Positions 44,922 to 53,787 of a stretch of 64,000 nucleotides of DNA are shown in pieces. Position 1 is the first letter of the stretch. The number at the start of each line of letters is the position of its first letter. Source of the DNA: Pseudoalteromonas neustonica (GTDB lineage: Bacteria; Pseudomonadota; Gammaproteobacteria; Enterobacterales; Alteromonadaceae); assembly GCF_001653135.1 (NCBI RefSeq), contig NZ_BDDS01000002.1:496001-560000 (forward strand), read 5' to 3'. The notes beneath the pieces are model-generated. The model did not search any database and had not been told where the DNA came from. It was given only the letters and a program-made list of their open reading frames with translations. The position numbers were made by a program, and so were the translations under genes.

Positions 44922-45569
44922 ATGACTTTAAAAGCACAAATAGACGACTACAACCTAGCCAAAATTGCTAAAGTGCCTAGCGACATTCTCGCGCTTATGG
45001 ATGCTACCACTGAAGATTTAATTGCACAGCATATTGAATTTAATGCCTTAAAACTAAACCAGTCAATAAATGATTTTACGTTAAATAATCACCTTAATGA
45101 ACCCGTCACTCTATCGACGCTATTAGAGCAAGGCCCCGTCATTATTAATTTTTATCGCGGTGGCTGGTGCCCGTACTGTAATTTAGAACTTAAAGCCCTC
45201 AACGAGATGCTTCCTGAGTTTAAAGCCGTAAATGCTCAGCTGATTGCGATATCGCCACAGCTCCCTGATGCATCATTATCAACTTTTGAAAAGAATGAAT
45301 TAGCCTTTAATGTACTCTCTGATACGAGTAACAAAGTTGCTAGGCAATTAGGTTTAGTGTTTACATTAGATGAGCGATTAAAACCTATTTATGCACAATT
45401 TGGTTTAGATATCCCTGCTGCCAATGGAGACAATAGCTATCAACTCCCTCTACCTGCCACCTATATCATTAACCAAAAAGGTCATGTGATTTATGCTTTT
45501 GTTAATAGTGATTACACATTACGCGCAGAGCCCTGTGCTATTTTAAATGCACTACAACAGGACTGTTAA
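44922..45569 (+). CDS. Peroxiredoxin-like (AhpC/TSA family) protein
   Basis: A 215-residue thioredoxin-fold protein. INFYRGGWCPYCNLELKAL holds a CPYC pair in the place of the peroxidatic cysteine of AhpC/TSA proteins, with LPATYIINQKGHVIYAFV near the end. A CxxC there suggests a thiol reductase or atypical peroxidase rather than a classic two-Cys peroxiredoxin. It has its own upstream region shared with a divergent LysR gene, and a HAD gene starts 4 bp after its stop. Confidence 0.82.
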   Translation: MTLKAQIDDYNLAKIAKVPSDILALMDATTEDLIAQHIEFNALKLNQSINDFTLNNHLNEPVTLSTLLEQGPVIINFYRGGWCPYCNLELKALNEMLPEFKAVNAQLIAISPQLPDASLSTFEKNELAFNVLSDTSNKVARQLGLVFTLDERLKPIYAQFGLDIPAANGDNSYQLPLPATYIINQKGHVIYAFVNSDYTLRAEPCAILNALQQDC

Positions 45570-45573
45570 TATT

Positions 45574-46338
45574 ATGGTGTTGTTTAAACAACTTAAAACG
45601 CTAACATTAAGCTTACTTGTAGCTTGTCAATTTATAGGAGGCGATCTTATGGCAGCTGAAAAGACATTAGCGCAACCAAAAGTAATTATTTTTGATGTAA
45701 ATGAAACCCTGCTCGATCTTGAATCTATGCGAACATCTATTGGGGCTGCGTTGGGCGGGCGAGAAGACTTACTACCATTATGGTTTTCAACTATGTTGCA
45801 TCACTCTTTGGTAAGTACGGCAATTGGTGACTATCAAGACTTTGGAAAAATTGGTGTGGCATCGCTGCTAATGGTTGCGCAAAATAACGCGATTAAACTC
45901 AATGTTGAGCAAGCAAAAACAGCGATTGTTACACCACTACTGAGTCTTCCGGCTCACTCGGATGTAAAAGCAGCACTGCAAATACTCAAAGATCGTGGTT
46001 ATAAATTAGTTAGTTTAACTAATTCATCAAATAACGGGGTTAAAACACAATTTGAAAGTGCCGGTTTAACCGACTTTTTTGCAGCGCGCTACAGCATTGA
46101 AGATATTAAAATCTATAAACCTGACTTGCGTGCTTATCAATGGGCGTTACAAAAATTACAGGTAAAACCTGAAGAAGCACTAATGGTAGCCGCGCACGGA
46201 TGGGATGTTGCGGGCGCAAAAGCAGCAGGCTTACAAACGGCATTTATAGCACGCCCTGGTAAAGCACTCTATCCGCTTGCAAAAACACCTGACTACAAGG
46301 TGAATGATTTAACTGAGTTAGTAGCGTTACTTAAATAA
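45574..46338 (+). CDS. Haloacid dehalogenase type II-like HAD protein
   Basis: A HAD hydrolase of the L-2-haloacid dehalogenase group: IIFDVNETLLDLESM, LVSLTNSSNNGVK and VAAHGWDVAGAKAAGL are the three hallmark blocks. Two starts compete. The ATG at 45574 adds a signal-like stretch (LFKQLKTLTLSLLVACQF) with a lipobox-like LVAC, giving 254 residues. The ATG at 45649 has a perfect GGAGG seven bases upstream and gives 229 residues, the usual cytoplasmic size. I list the longer form, with little preference. Dehalogenase activity is not certain; other 2-haloacid-like phosphatase roles are possible. Confidence 0.78.
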   Translation: MVLFKQLKTLTLSLLVACQFIGGDLMAAEKTLAQPKVIIFDVNETLLDLESMRTSIGAALGGREDLLPLWFSTMLHHSLVSTAIGDYQDFGKIGVASLLMVAQNNAIKLNVEQAKTAIVTPLLSLPAHSDVKAALQILKDRGYKLVSLTNSSNNGVKTQFESAGLTDFFAARYSIEDIKIYKPDLRAYQWALQKLQVKPEEALMVAAHGWDVAGAKAAGLQTAFIARPGKALYPLAKTPDYKVNDLTELVALLK

Positions 46339-46394
46339 TAACGTCAGTCTTTAATTAATCCTAGGGCAATCAGTTGATACCCAGCATCAAGTTT

Positions 46395-46997
46395 TTACTT
46401 TTCAAGCTTGATGCCACTGATAAAAAAGCGCGATGTTAAATCCACAAGCTGCTCTAAGCGCGCTTCATCTAAAGCGGGCTTCCATTTAATCACTTGCTCC
46501 CAATACGCCATTTTTTTTAAACCACCATAAAAAAATGCAGCGGCAATATCAGCAGGTACATCATTAAGTACACCCGCGCTTTGAGCTTGTTCAAACCACG
46601 TTAGTAGGCCTTTTTCACAGTCTAAAAACTTTACTTCAAGGCGAGCTGCTTGCTCTTTATCTCGCATAGATTCAATAATCACAATACGTGACAATGTTAG
46701 GTAATCTTCATCATTGCCCAAAGATAAACAGAGCTTTGCCAAATCTTTTAACTGATCATAAATTGGTATGTCTTTTAAGTATTGGTAACTCTGTAATTGT
46801 GCAATGCGTGCTAAAAGTAATGATACAACTTCATCAAATAGTGCTTGCTTGTTTGCATAGTGCTTATAAAGCGTACGCTTAGATACAGTGGCTTTTTTAG
46901 CGATGGCTTCCATCGTAGTACCCGCTAACCCACGGCGCGCAAATTCATGTATCGCAGCACATAGCACATCATTTTGTTTGTTATTACTCGATTCCAT
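46395..46997 (-). CDS. TetR family repressor of efflux operon
   Basis: A 200-residue TetR/AcrR regulator. The helix-turn-helix TTMEAIAKKATVSKRTLYKHYANKQALFDEV is near the N-terminus and a ligand-binding helical domain follows. It is divergent from an AcrAB-type pump across 240 bp that holds a 22-bp perfect inverted repeat. By analogy with AcrR it probably represses the pump and itself and lets go on binding a toxic compound. Confidence 0.89.
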   Translation of the reverse strand: MESSNNKQNDVLCAAIHEFARRGLAGTTMEAIAKKATVSKRTLYKHYANKQALFDEVVSLLLARIAQLQSYQYLKDIPIYDQLKDLAKLCLSLGNDEDYLTLSRIVIIESMRDKEQAARLEVKFLDCEKGLLTWFEQAQSAGVLNDVPADIAAAFFYGGLKKMAYWEQVIKWKPALDEARLEQLVDLTSRFFISGIKLEK

Positions 46998-47062
46998 AAT
47001 GCCCCCAATATCAATACAAACATTGTAGCATTATTTTTTGTATTTGAATGCTAAGAGTAAAA

Positions 47063-47117
47063 AAGTAAACGCAAGTGTATACCTATTAAAAATTAAGGTA
47101 TACACTTGCGTTTACTT
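47063..47117. promoter_or_regulatory. Large inverted repeat, probable TetR operator
   Basis: Two perfect 22-bp arms (left 47063-47084, right 47096-47117) are separated by an 11-bp AT-only gap. Each arm contains GTAAACGCAAGTGTATAC, itself two GTAWAC-like half sites, so two TetR dimers could bind. It lies between the divergent repressor and pump genes. Confidence 0.7.
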
Positions 47118-47237
47118 AAGCTGAATAAAAGTAATTTGTCTTTACATGCTGGTCATAAAACCAGCTAAATGCCATACTCAGGCAGCTTAATACATGCTTA
47201 AAATATTATACTTAACAATTGGAACTGTGGAGTAAAC

Positions 47238-48440
47238 ATGCGTCAGTCTTTCGCACTATCAAAATTGTCTCTTTCTTTCTTTTTATTTGCCTCAACAGCC
47301 TTACTTTTACAAGGTTGCAGTGAAGCCCCACAAACACCGCAAGCGGCTATGCAACCAGCCTCTGTAGCAACCGTGATTGCCGCAACTGAAGATGCGCCTT
47401 TTACAATTGAATTACCTGCAACACTTTCTGGCTCAAAAGAAGTTGAAGTAAGAGCACGCGTAACCGGTATTTTAGAATCACGTAACTTTGACGAAGGTCA
47501 AACAGTGACAAAAGGCCGATCATTATTCACCGTTGATTTAGAACCTTATCAATTAGCGCTAGAACGTGCCCAAGCCGCCTTTGACGGCGCAAAAGCATCA
47601 CTCGTTCAAGCACAAAGAGATGTAAAGCGATTAGGTAAACTGCGCGCTGAAAAATCTGTTTCACAACGTGATTATGATAACGCCAGCTCGACTACAGACA
47701 TCGCGAAAACTAATTTAGCAGCCGCTAAAGTTGCGTTAAAAGAAGCACAATTAAATCTCGAGTATGCGCAAGTTAAAGCGCCTGTTGCAGGTGTTATGGG
47801 CCGTGAATTTGTCTCTGAAGGCACTTATGTTTCAGGTCCTGATTTACTGCTAACGCAAATAACCCAGCTTGATCCTATCCGTTTACGTTTTGGTATTTCG
47901 GAGCGTGAACAATTGCAAATGCGCCAAGATGAAGCTAACGGTTCACTAACATTGCCACAAAGCGGTCATTGGCAAACTAGCATTAAACTGCAAGATGGCT
48001 CTATATATAGCAAAAGTGGCCTAGTTAACTTCTCTGATGTACGCATTAACCCAAATACGGGCACCAGTGAACTACAAGCTATTATACCCAACCCTGATTT
48101 TAAACTTCGTCCGGGTCAATTTGTTCGCGTGAGTTTAAAAGGTGCAGTGCGTAAAAATGCGTTTGTTGTGCCACAGCGCGCGGTACTTGATAACGGTATG
48201 GGGAAATTTGTCTACGTTGTAGCTAAAGGTGAGCAAGGTGGCACTATTGCCCGACCTGCGCCTGTTGTTGTTGGTGAGTGGGTGCAAAAGCCAGCAAATG
48301 CTGGTGATAAAAACTTTTGGTTAATTAAATCAGGCATTAACGCAGGGGATGAAATAATTGTCGATGGTATGGCACGTATCTTCTTCCCTGGCATGCCGGT
48401 AGCCGTTAACAATGCAACAAACAGCGTAAGCGCAGAATAG
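47238..48440 (+). CDS. RND efflux periplasmic adaptor, AcrA type
   Basis: A 400-residue membrane fusion protein. The lipobox LLLQGC near residue 27 marks a lipid-anchored adaptor. Lipoyl/hairpin (VTGILESRNFDEGQTVTKGRSLFTVD, then a coiled coil with ERAQAAFDGAKASLVQAQRD), beta-barrel and membrane-proximal parts follow. It joins the RND pump to an outer-membrane channel. It starts 14 bp before the pump gene; no tolC/oprM homologue is in the operon. Confidence 0.93.
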   Translation: MRQSFALSKLSLSFFLFASTALLLQGCSEAPQTPQAAMQPASVATVIAATEDAPFTIELPATLSGSKEVEVRARVTGILESRNFDEGQTVTKGRSLFTVDLEPYQLALERAQAAFDGAKASLVQAQRDVKRLGKLRAEKSVSQRDYDNASSTTDIAKTNLAAAKVALKEAQLNLEYAQVKAPVAGVMGREFVSEGTYVSGPDLLLTQITQLDPIRLRFGISEREQLQMRQDEANGSLTLPQSGHWQTSIKLQDGSIYSKSGLVNFSDVRINPNTGTSELQAIIPNPDFKLRPGQFVRVSLKGAVRKNAFVVPQRAVLDNGMGKFVYVVAKGEQGGTIARPAPVVVGEWVQKPANAGDKNFWLIKSGINAGDEIIVDGMARIFFPGMPVAVNNATNSVSAE

Positions 48441-48454
48441 GCGCAGGGAGTATT

Positions 48455-51400
48455 ATGTTTTCTCGTTATTTTATAGACAGACCTATTTTTGCATTTGTTA
48501 TTTCAATTGTTATTGTATTGGCTGGCTTAGCTGCAATGCGCAGTTTACCCATCGCACAATACCCTGAAATAGCCCCTCCTGTTGTGCAAGTAACTGCAGC
48601 TTATCCGGGTGCATCTGCTGAGGTGCTTGAACAAACCGTTGCAGCGCCTATTGAGAATGCGATCACTGGTGTTGAAGGCATGATGTACATGGCTTCTACA
48701 TCAACCAGCTCAGGCGCAACCACGATTGAGGTAACCTTTGAAATTGGTACCGATATTGACCAAGCGGCTGTGAACGTCAATAACCGCGTTAAGCAAGTTG
48801 AAGCGCGCCTACCTGAAGAAACGCGTCGTCAAGGTGTGGTTGTTCAAAAAGGCTCATCAAGCTTCTTGCAAGTTCATGCCTTTTATTCTCCCGATGAAAG
48901 CCGCAGCAGCTTGTGGACCTCAAATTACGTTACCCTCAATATTTTAGATCGTATTAAACGTATACCTGGAACCACCAGCGTACAAATATTTGGTGCGAAA
49001 GATTACGCTATGCGTATTTGGTTACGCCCAGATGTAATGAGTCAATTAGGTGTTACCGTTGAAGAAATAGCAGGTGCTATTCGCTCACAAAATTCACAAT
49101 ACGCTGCGGGTAAAATTGGCGCTACGCCAACCTCCCAATCAGCCCAAGAACTGGTTTATAGTGTTACCGCACAAGGGCGTTTGTCTGAGCCAAGCCAATT
49201 TGAAGAGATTATCATTCGTTCAAATTTAGATGGCAGTAGTTTACGTTTAAAAGATATTGCACGTGTTGAATTAGGGTCAAAAGATTACAATTTCAGCGGT
49301 ACTATTAACGGTAAAGAAGCCGTACTTTTAGGTATATTTTTACAACCTGGTGCAAATGCACTTGATGTAGCTGAAGAAGTAAATGGTGTACTAGCAGAAA
49401 TTAAACAACAATTCCCTGTCGGTCTTGCGCATTTAAACTCTTACGACACCACTCGCTTTGTTGAAGTGTCTATTCGTGAAGTTGTGATCACGCTTATTGA
49501 AGCAATGATATTGGTTTTCTTGGTCGTGTATCTGTTTTTACAAAATTGGCGCGCGACGTTAATTCCAACATTAGCTGTACCAGTGTCTTTATTAGGTACT
49601 TTTGCTGGTATGTACATGCTTGGTTATTCTATTAACTCACTCACTCTGTTTGGTATGGTACTGTCCATTGGTATTGTTGTTGACGATGCCATTGTTGTAC
49701 TGGAAAATGTCGAACGGATTATGCATGAAGAGCATGTCAGCGCCCACGAAGCTGCCATAAAAGCAATGAAAGAAGTATCAGGTCCGGTCGTCGCGATTGT
49801 ACTCGTACTTTGCTCTGTATTTGTGCCCATAGCCTTTTTAGGTGGCTTAACCGGTGAGTTATTCCGCCAGTTTGCGATTACCATCTCAATTGCAGTGAGT
49901 TTATCTGGTGTCGTCGCATTGACCATGACTCCCGCGTTATGTGTACTTATTTTAAAACAAGAACATAAACAAACAGCCTCCTTCTTTTTATGGTTTAACC
50001 GTATTTTTACTAAAATAACCAGTAAATATGTTGGCGCGGTTGGCTATATGGTTCGCCGTGGCGCATTAGGTTTATTATTAATGATTGGCATGGTGTCTAT
50101 TACTATTGGACTTTGGAAAAATACCCCTGGTTCTTTAGTCCCTGATGAAGATCAAGGTTATTACATCTCCGCTATTTTCTTACCTGATGGTTCATCGCTT
50201 GAACGCACTGAGGAAGTAGTAAAAGAAGTAATTGCAGCAGTGCAATCAAACCCAGCCAATGAAAACGTGGTTGCTTTTACAGGCTTTGACTTTATTGGTG
50301 GCGGTTATAAAAATAGTGCCGCGACCTTGTTTGTTACCCAAAAACATTGGGATGAACGCGAGATAGATACAAAAAGCCTCGTCAATGAGCTGTTTATGAA
50401 AACTGCACATATTAACGAAGCCTTAGTACTTGCATTTAATCCCCCTGCTATTTTTGGTTTAGGCAGTACCGGTGGTTTTGAGTTTTATATTCAAAACAAA
50501 GGTGCTGGTGGCCCCGAGAAACTACAACAAGCCATGGGAATGATGATGGCTGAAGCACAAAAGAGTCCTGTTTTAAGTGGCTTGCAAACGCTTTGGCGTC
50601 CTAATGCCCCACAGCTAAAAGTAAATGTTGACCGCGAACAAGCACGTGCAATGGGTATTGAAATTGACGATGCCTTTACCGCCCTTGCCGGCACGCTGGG
50701 CACTTACTATGTCAATGACTTTAACAAGTTTGGTCGTGCATGGCAGGTATTGATGTCTGCTGAAGCTGAGTTTAGGATGAAGCCTGATGACATTGGCCGT
50801 ATTTATGTTAAAAACAACCAAGGAACCATGGTGCCAATGTCTGCATTTACAAATGTCGATTTTAGCCGCGGGCCTGAGAGCCTTAACCGCTACAACAATT
50901 TACCGGCGGTAAAACTGCTCGGTAATGCAGCTCCCGGTTATAGCTCTGGTCAAGCAATTGCTGAAGTGGAACGCATCGCAAAAGCCGTGTTACCACCTGA
51001 TATGACCTACGATTGGACAGGCTCTGCATTCCAAGAAAAACGAAGTTCTGGCACTACAGGTATCGCACTTGGCCTGGCTGTTATTATGGTGTTTTTAATT
51101 CTTGCGGCTTTATACGAGCGCTGGTCGTTACCATTATCAGTTATGCTTGCACTACCATTTGGTACATTTGGCGCACTGGTGTCAATTTGGTTAGTCGGCA
51201 TGACAAACGATGTTTACTTTCAAATTGGCTTAGTAACACTCCTTGGCCTGGCCAGTAAGAATGCCATATTAATTGTTGAATATGCCCTTATGAAGCACCA
51301 ACAAGGCTGGAGTGCCAGCGCCGCAGCACTTGAAGCAGCACGCTTGCGTTTTAGGCCAATAATTATGACATCATTAGCGTTTATTTTAGGTGTTGTTCCA

Positions 51401-51628
51401 TTGGTACTTAGCTCTGGCGCAGGAGCTGGTGCACGTCATAGCGTTGGTACAGGCGTGATGGGTGGCATGATGGCCGCCACTTTCTTAGCCGTGTTTTTTG
51501 TACCATTATTCTTTTACTGGCTAACAGATCGTAAGCTAAGTGAAAAACGTTCTCGCACTGAGCTAGCGGATGAAATAGCCCTGCATCATAAGCGTGAAAA
51601 TGTAGATACACCTGAAAGTAATTTATAA
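48455..51628 (+). CDS. RND multidrug efflux transporter, AcrB type
   Basis: A 1057-residue HAE1-family inner-membrane pump. The N-terminus FSRYFIDRPIFAFVISI, the TM4 proton-relay pair in GIVVDDAIVVLENVER, and the late GLASKNAILIVEYA block are diagnostic, and the 12-helix, two-periplasmic-loop plan is complete. With the adaptor and a TolC-type channel encoded elsewhere it should export diverse hydrophobic drugs. Expression is probably set by the divergent TetR protein. A terminator follows. Confidence 0.95.
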   Translation: MFSRYFIDRPIFAFVISIVIVLAGLAAMRSLPIAQYPEIAPPVVQVTAAYPGASAEVLEQTVAAPIENAITGVEGMMYMASTSTSSGATTIEVTFEIGTDIDQAAVNVNNRVKQVEARLPEETRRQGVVVQKGSSSFLQVHAFYSPDESRSSLWTSNYVTLNILDRIKRIPGTTSVQIFGAKDYAMRIWLRPDVMSQLGVTVEEIAGAIRSQNSQYAAGKIGATPTSQSAQELVYSVTAQGRLSEPSQFEEIIIRSNLDGSSLRLKDIARVELGSKDYNFSGTINGKEAVLLGIFLQPGANALDVAEEVNGVLAEIKQQFPVGLAHLNSYDTTRFVEVSIREVVITLIEAMILVFLVVYLFLQNWRATLIPTLAVPVSLLGTFAGMYMLGYSINSLTLFGMVLSIGIVVDDAIVVLENVERIMHEEHVSAHEAAIKAMKEVSGPVVAIVLVLCSVFVPIAFLGGLTGELFRQFAITISIAVSLSGVVALTMTPALCVLILKQEHKQTASFFLWFNRIFTKITSKYVGAVGYMVRRGALGLLLMIGMVSITIGLWKNTPGSLVPDEDQGYYISAIFLPDGSSLERTEEVVKEVIAAVQSNPANENVVAFTGFDFIGGGYKNSAATLFVTQKHWDEREIDTKSLVNELFMKTAHINEALVLAFNPPAIFGLGSTGGFEFYIQNKGAGGPEKLQQAMGMMMAEAQKSPVLSGLQTLWRPNAPQLKVNVDREQARAMGIEIDDAFTALAGTLGTYYVNDFNKFGRAWQVLMSAEAEFRMKPDDIGRIYVKNNQGTMVPMSAFTNVDFSRGPESLNRYNNLPAVKLLGNAAPGYSSGQAIAEVERIAKAVLPPDMTYDWTGSAFQEKRSSGTTGIALGLAVIMVFLILAALYERWSLPLSVMLALPFGTFGALVSIWLVGMTNDVYFQIGLVTLLGLASKNAILIVEYALMKHQQGWSASAAALEAARLRFRPIIMTSLAFILGVVPLVLSSGAGAGARHSVGTGVMGGMMAATFLAVFFVPLFFYWLTDRKLSEKRSRTELADEIALHHKRENVDTPESNL

Positions 51629-51648
51629 TTAATAGCGATTAAAAATAT

Positions 51649-51676
51649 AAGGGCAAACAGTAGTTTGCCCTTTTTT
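51649..51676 (+). terminator. Terminator after RND pump gene
   Basis: AAGGGCAAAC and GTTTGCCCTT form a 10-bp stem with an AGTA loop, followed by a T-run. Confidence 0.92.
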
Positions 51677-51718
51677 ATGGGTGTCAGATAACTAGCAATT
51701 TCTTCTCGCGAGCGCTAC

Positions 51719-51983
51719 TATACCCAAACCACCTCAAAATGCGAGTTTCAGTTGGAATTAAAAGCGATTTAGGCAAGGCATTGATTGTAAATAATAGTAG
51801 TTCTATTGTTAAAATCAATAACGCAGTATAAATCGCTTTTAAACCAACCCGTTGGGCGTTTCACAGGCACTTACTATCAGCGTTGTTACTTCTTAAAAGG
51901 GATGGCCATTCTTGCAAAGTAACGCCTTGATAATAAGCCCCTGTGAAACGCTGAATTCTGCATCTTGAGGTGGCTTGGGTATA
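51719..51983 (+). mobile_element. Palindromic repeat family B, one copy
   Basis: A 265-bp non-coding element bounded by inverted repeats of about 24 bp (TATACCCAAACCACCTCAAA at left; its complement form TTGAGGTGGCTTGGGTATA at right). Inside, AAAAGCGATTTA pairs with TAAATCGCTTTT, and GCGTTTCACAGG (51856-51867) pairs with CCTGTGAAACGC (51940-51951). It shares ATTTAGGCAAGGCA and ATAACGCAGTATAAAT with family A. No transposase is encoded. It lies between the efflux operon and a PilZ-like gene. Confidence 0.85.
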
Positions 51984-51987
51984 TAAT
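51982..51987 (+). promoter_or_regulatory. Perfect -10 box at repeat edge
   Basis: TATAAT spans the outer edge of the right terminal repeat, 25 bp before the ATG at 52013. No good -35 is visible at 16-18 bp, so promoter activity is plausible but unproven. Confidence 0.4.
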
Positions 51988-52012
51988 AGTTCGTGCGTCG
52001 AGGAGCCTTAAT

Positions 52013-52663
52013 ATGAACAATGAAAAACTAACTGAGTTTGAGCAATATTTTCAAATTGATGAAAGTAACCGTGTAAATCTATTTGCAGTTGACCCTCATG
52101 CGGTTCCCAAAACTCTCGCACAACTCGAAGCTGATATTCCCCCATTATTTAAGCTTGCCAATGAAGTCAGTGAATTAGAGTTAAGTTCATTACGGCCACT
52201 GCGTAACTTAGGCGATATAGCACAAGAACTTGCCGTATTTTTACAAGCACAATCGCGTAAAATAGACCTAATAATGAGCCATATATTGGCATCAGAACAG
52301 CCCGAAGATAATACAATGTACTGCGATAGTTATGGCGGTGGCGGTGTTAAATTCACCTCAGATAGCGTGTATTCATTAGGTCACACATTTCGCACAAAAT
52401 TGTTTTTACAGCATGAAGCATCTGCCGTTTATTGTTATACCGAAGTCGTTGCGATTGAAAAGCAAGATGACGATCAATATCAATATACGCTGCTATTTAT
52501 TGCCATTCGTGATTCAGATCAAGAACTCGTTGTTCGCGCTACTTTACATGCACAAACGCGACAGCTCAAAAAACGCCAACAACAGCAAGCGCTCGATACG
52601 CCTTTAGATGGATCATTCCAAAACGATAAAAGCACAAACACACCAACAAAACCTGAACATTAA
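52013..52663 (+). CDS. PilZ-like domain protein
   Basis: A 216-residue soluble protein. Residues about 105-170 (YCDSYGGGGVKFTSDSVY, HTFRTKLFLQ, CYTEVVAIE, YTLLFIAI) have the DxSxxG-like turn and strand pattern of PilZ domains, preceded by a helical part and followed by a Gln-rich disordered tail. The RxxxR c-di-GMP motif is not clear. The start at 52013 is chosen because AGGAG lies upstream; an open extension to 51965 would run into the repeat element. Role in c-di-GMP response is tentative. Confidence 0.65.
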   Translation: MNNEKLTEFEQYFQIDESNRVNLFAVDPHAVPKTLAQLEADIPPLFKLANEVSELELSSLRPLRNLGDIAQELAVFLQAQSRKIDLIMSHILASEQPEDNTMYCDSYGGGGVKFTSDSVYSLGHTFRTKLFLQHEASAVYCYTEVVAIEKQDDDQYQYTLLFIAIRDSDQELVVRATLHAQTRQLKKRQQQQALDTPLDGSFQNDKSTNTPTKPEH

Positions 52664-52731
52664 CCATGAAAAAGCTGACTTCTTCGGCCGAAATGCTAAA
52701 CTAGCAACACCTTTGTTTGTTTATTAAATCC

Positions 52732-53787
52732 ATGAACTTTAGACTTTTACCCGAATGGGCCGAGCAAGACGCTGTCATGCTAACATGGCCTCATCAAGCC
52801 ACTGATTGGCGTGATAATTTAACCGCTGTTGAGCCCGTATATGTACAGCTTTGCCAACATATATGTAACGTTCAACAGTTAGTGATCGTCGCGCACGATG
52901 ACACACTTAAAACACATATAACGCAATTATTGCTTACCAATGATGTTGATTTAAGTCGCGTGCATTTTGTAGTGACTCCATGTAATGATACATGGGCACG
53001 CGATCATGGACCTTTGACCTGCGCATCGCTTGATAACCCCGCAGAACTAACAATAAACGACTTCACGTTTAATGGCTGGGGTAACAAGTTTGAAAGCACA
53101 TTGGATAATCAAATTAATGCAGTGCTTGTCAAACAACTCGCTCATTCCAATAATCAATATCAAGCCATTGATTTAGTACTTGAAGGTGGGGGTATTGAAA
53201 TAAATGAATACGGTACATTGCTCACCACACGCGAGTGTTTACTCAACCAAAATCGTAACCCGTCACTGAGCACTGATGATATTGAGCACGTTTTACGTAC
53301 TCAGCTGGGTGCAAACGACTTTTTATGGGTAGACCATGGTTACTTAGCCGGTGATGACACCGACAGTCACATTGATACTCTCGTGCGCTTTGCACCTAAC
53401 AATACCCTTGTCTATGTAAAATGTGACGACAACAATGACGAGCATTACAGCGCCCTAGATGCGATGGAAAAACAGCTTAAAAGCTTTACAACTCACACAG
53501 GCAAACCATACACATTAATTGATTTGCCATGGCCTAAAGCTGTATTTAACGCTGACAATGATAGGCTCCCTGCAACCTATGCGAATTATTTAATCATTAA
53601 CAATGCCGTGCTTGTACCGACGTATAATGACAGCAATGACGCATTAGCCCTTAAACGTATACAAAGCGCCTACCCTAGTCATAAAATTATTGGTGTGAAT
53701 TGTTTACCAATCATTGCACAATTTGGAAGTTTACATTGTATTACCATGCAATTACCGCGTGGATTTTTAGCCGGAGGCCCTAAGTGA
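52732..53787 (+). CDS. aguA: Agmatine deiminase
   Basis: A 351-residue PPAD-family enzyme converting agmatine to N-carbamoylputrescine. WPHQATDWRDN, NDTWARDHGPL, LEGGGIEINEYGTLLTTRECLL and DDTDSHIDTLVRF are family blocks; the catalytic Cys is about Cys336 in FGSLHCITMQLPRG. The ATG at 52732 gives MNFRLLPEWAEQD, the usual start. It overlaps aguB by 4 bp, forming a two-gene putrescine pathway. Confidence 0.95.
   Translation: MNFRLLPEWAEQDAVMLTWPHQATDWRDNLTAVEPVYVQLCQHICNVQQLVIVAHDDTLKTHITQLLLTNDVDLSRVHFVVTPCNDTWARDHGPLTCASLDNPAELTINDFTFNGWGNKFESTLDNQINAVLVKQLAHSNNQYQAIDLVLEGGGIEINEYGTLLTTRECLLNQNRNPSLSTDDIEHVLRTQLGANDFLWVDHGYLAGDDTDSHIDTLVRFAPNNTLVYVKCDDNNDEHYSALDAMEKQLKSFTTHTGKPYTLIDLPWPKAVFNADNDRLPATYANYLIINNAVLVPTYNDSNDALALKRIQSAYPSHKIIGVNCLPIIAQFGSLHCITMQLPRGFLAGGPK

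Noticed and set aside
51719-51983. Integron attC site
   Set aside because: Both ends are long inverted repeats and no integrase or typical RYYYAAC/GTTRRRY boxes are seen.
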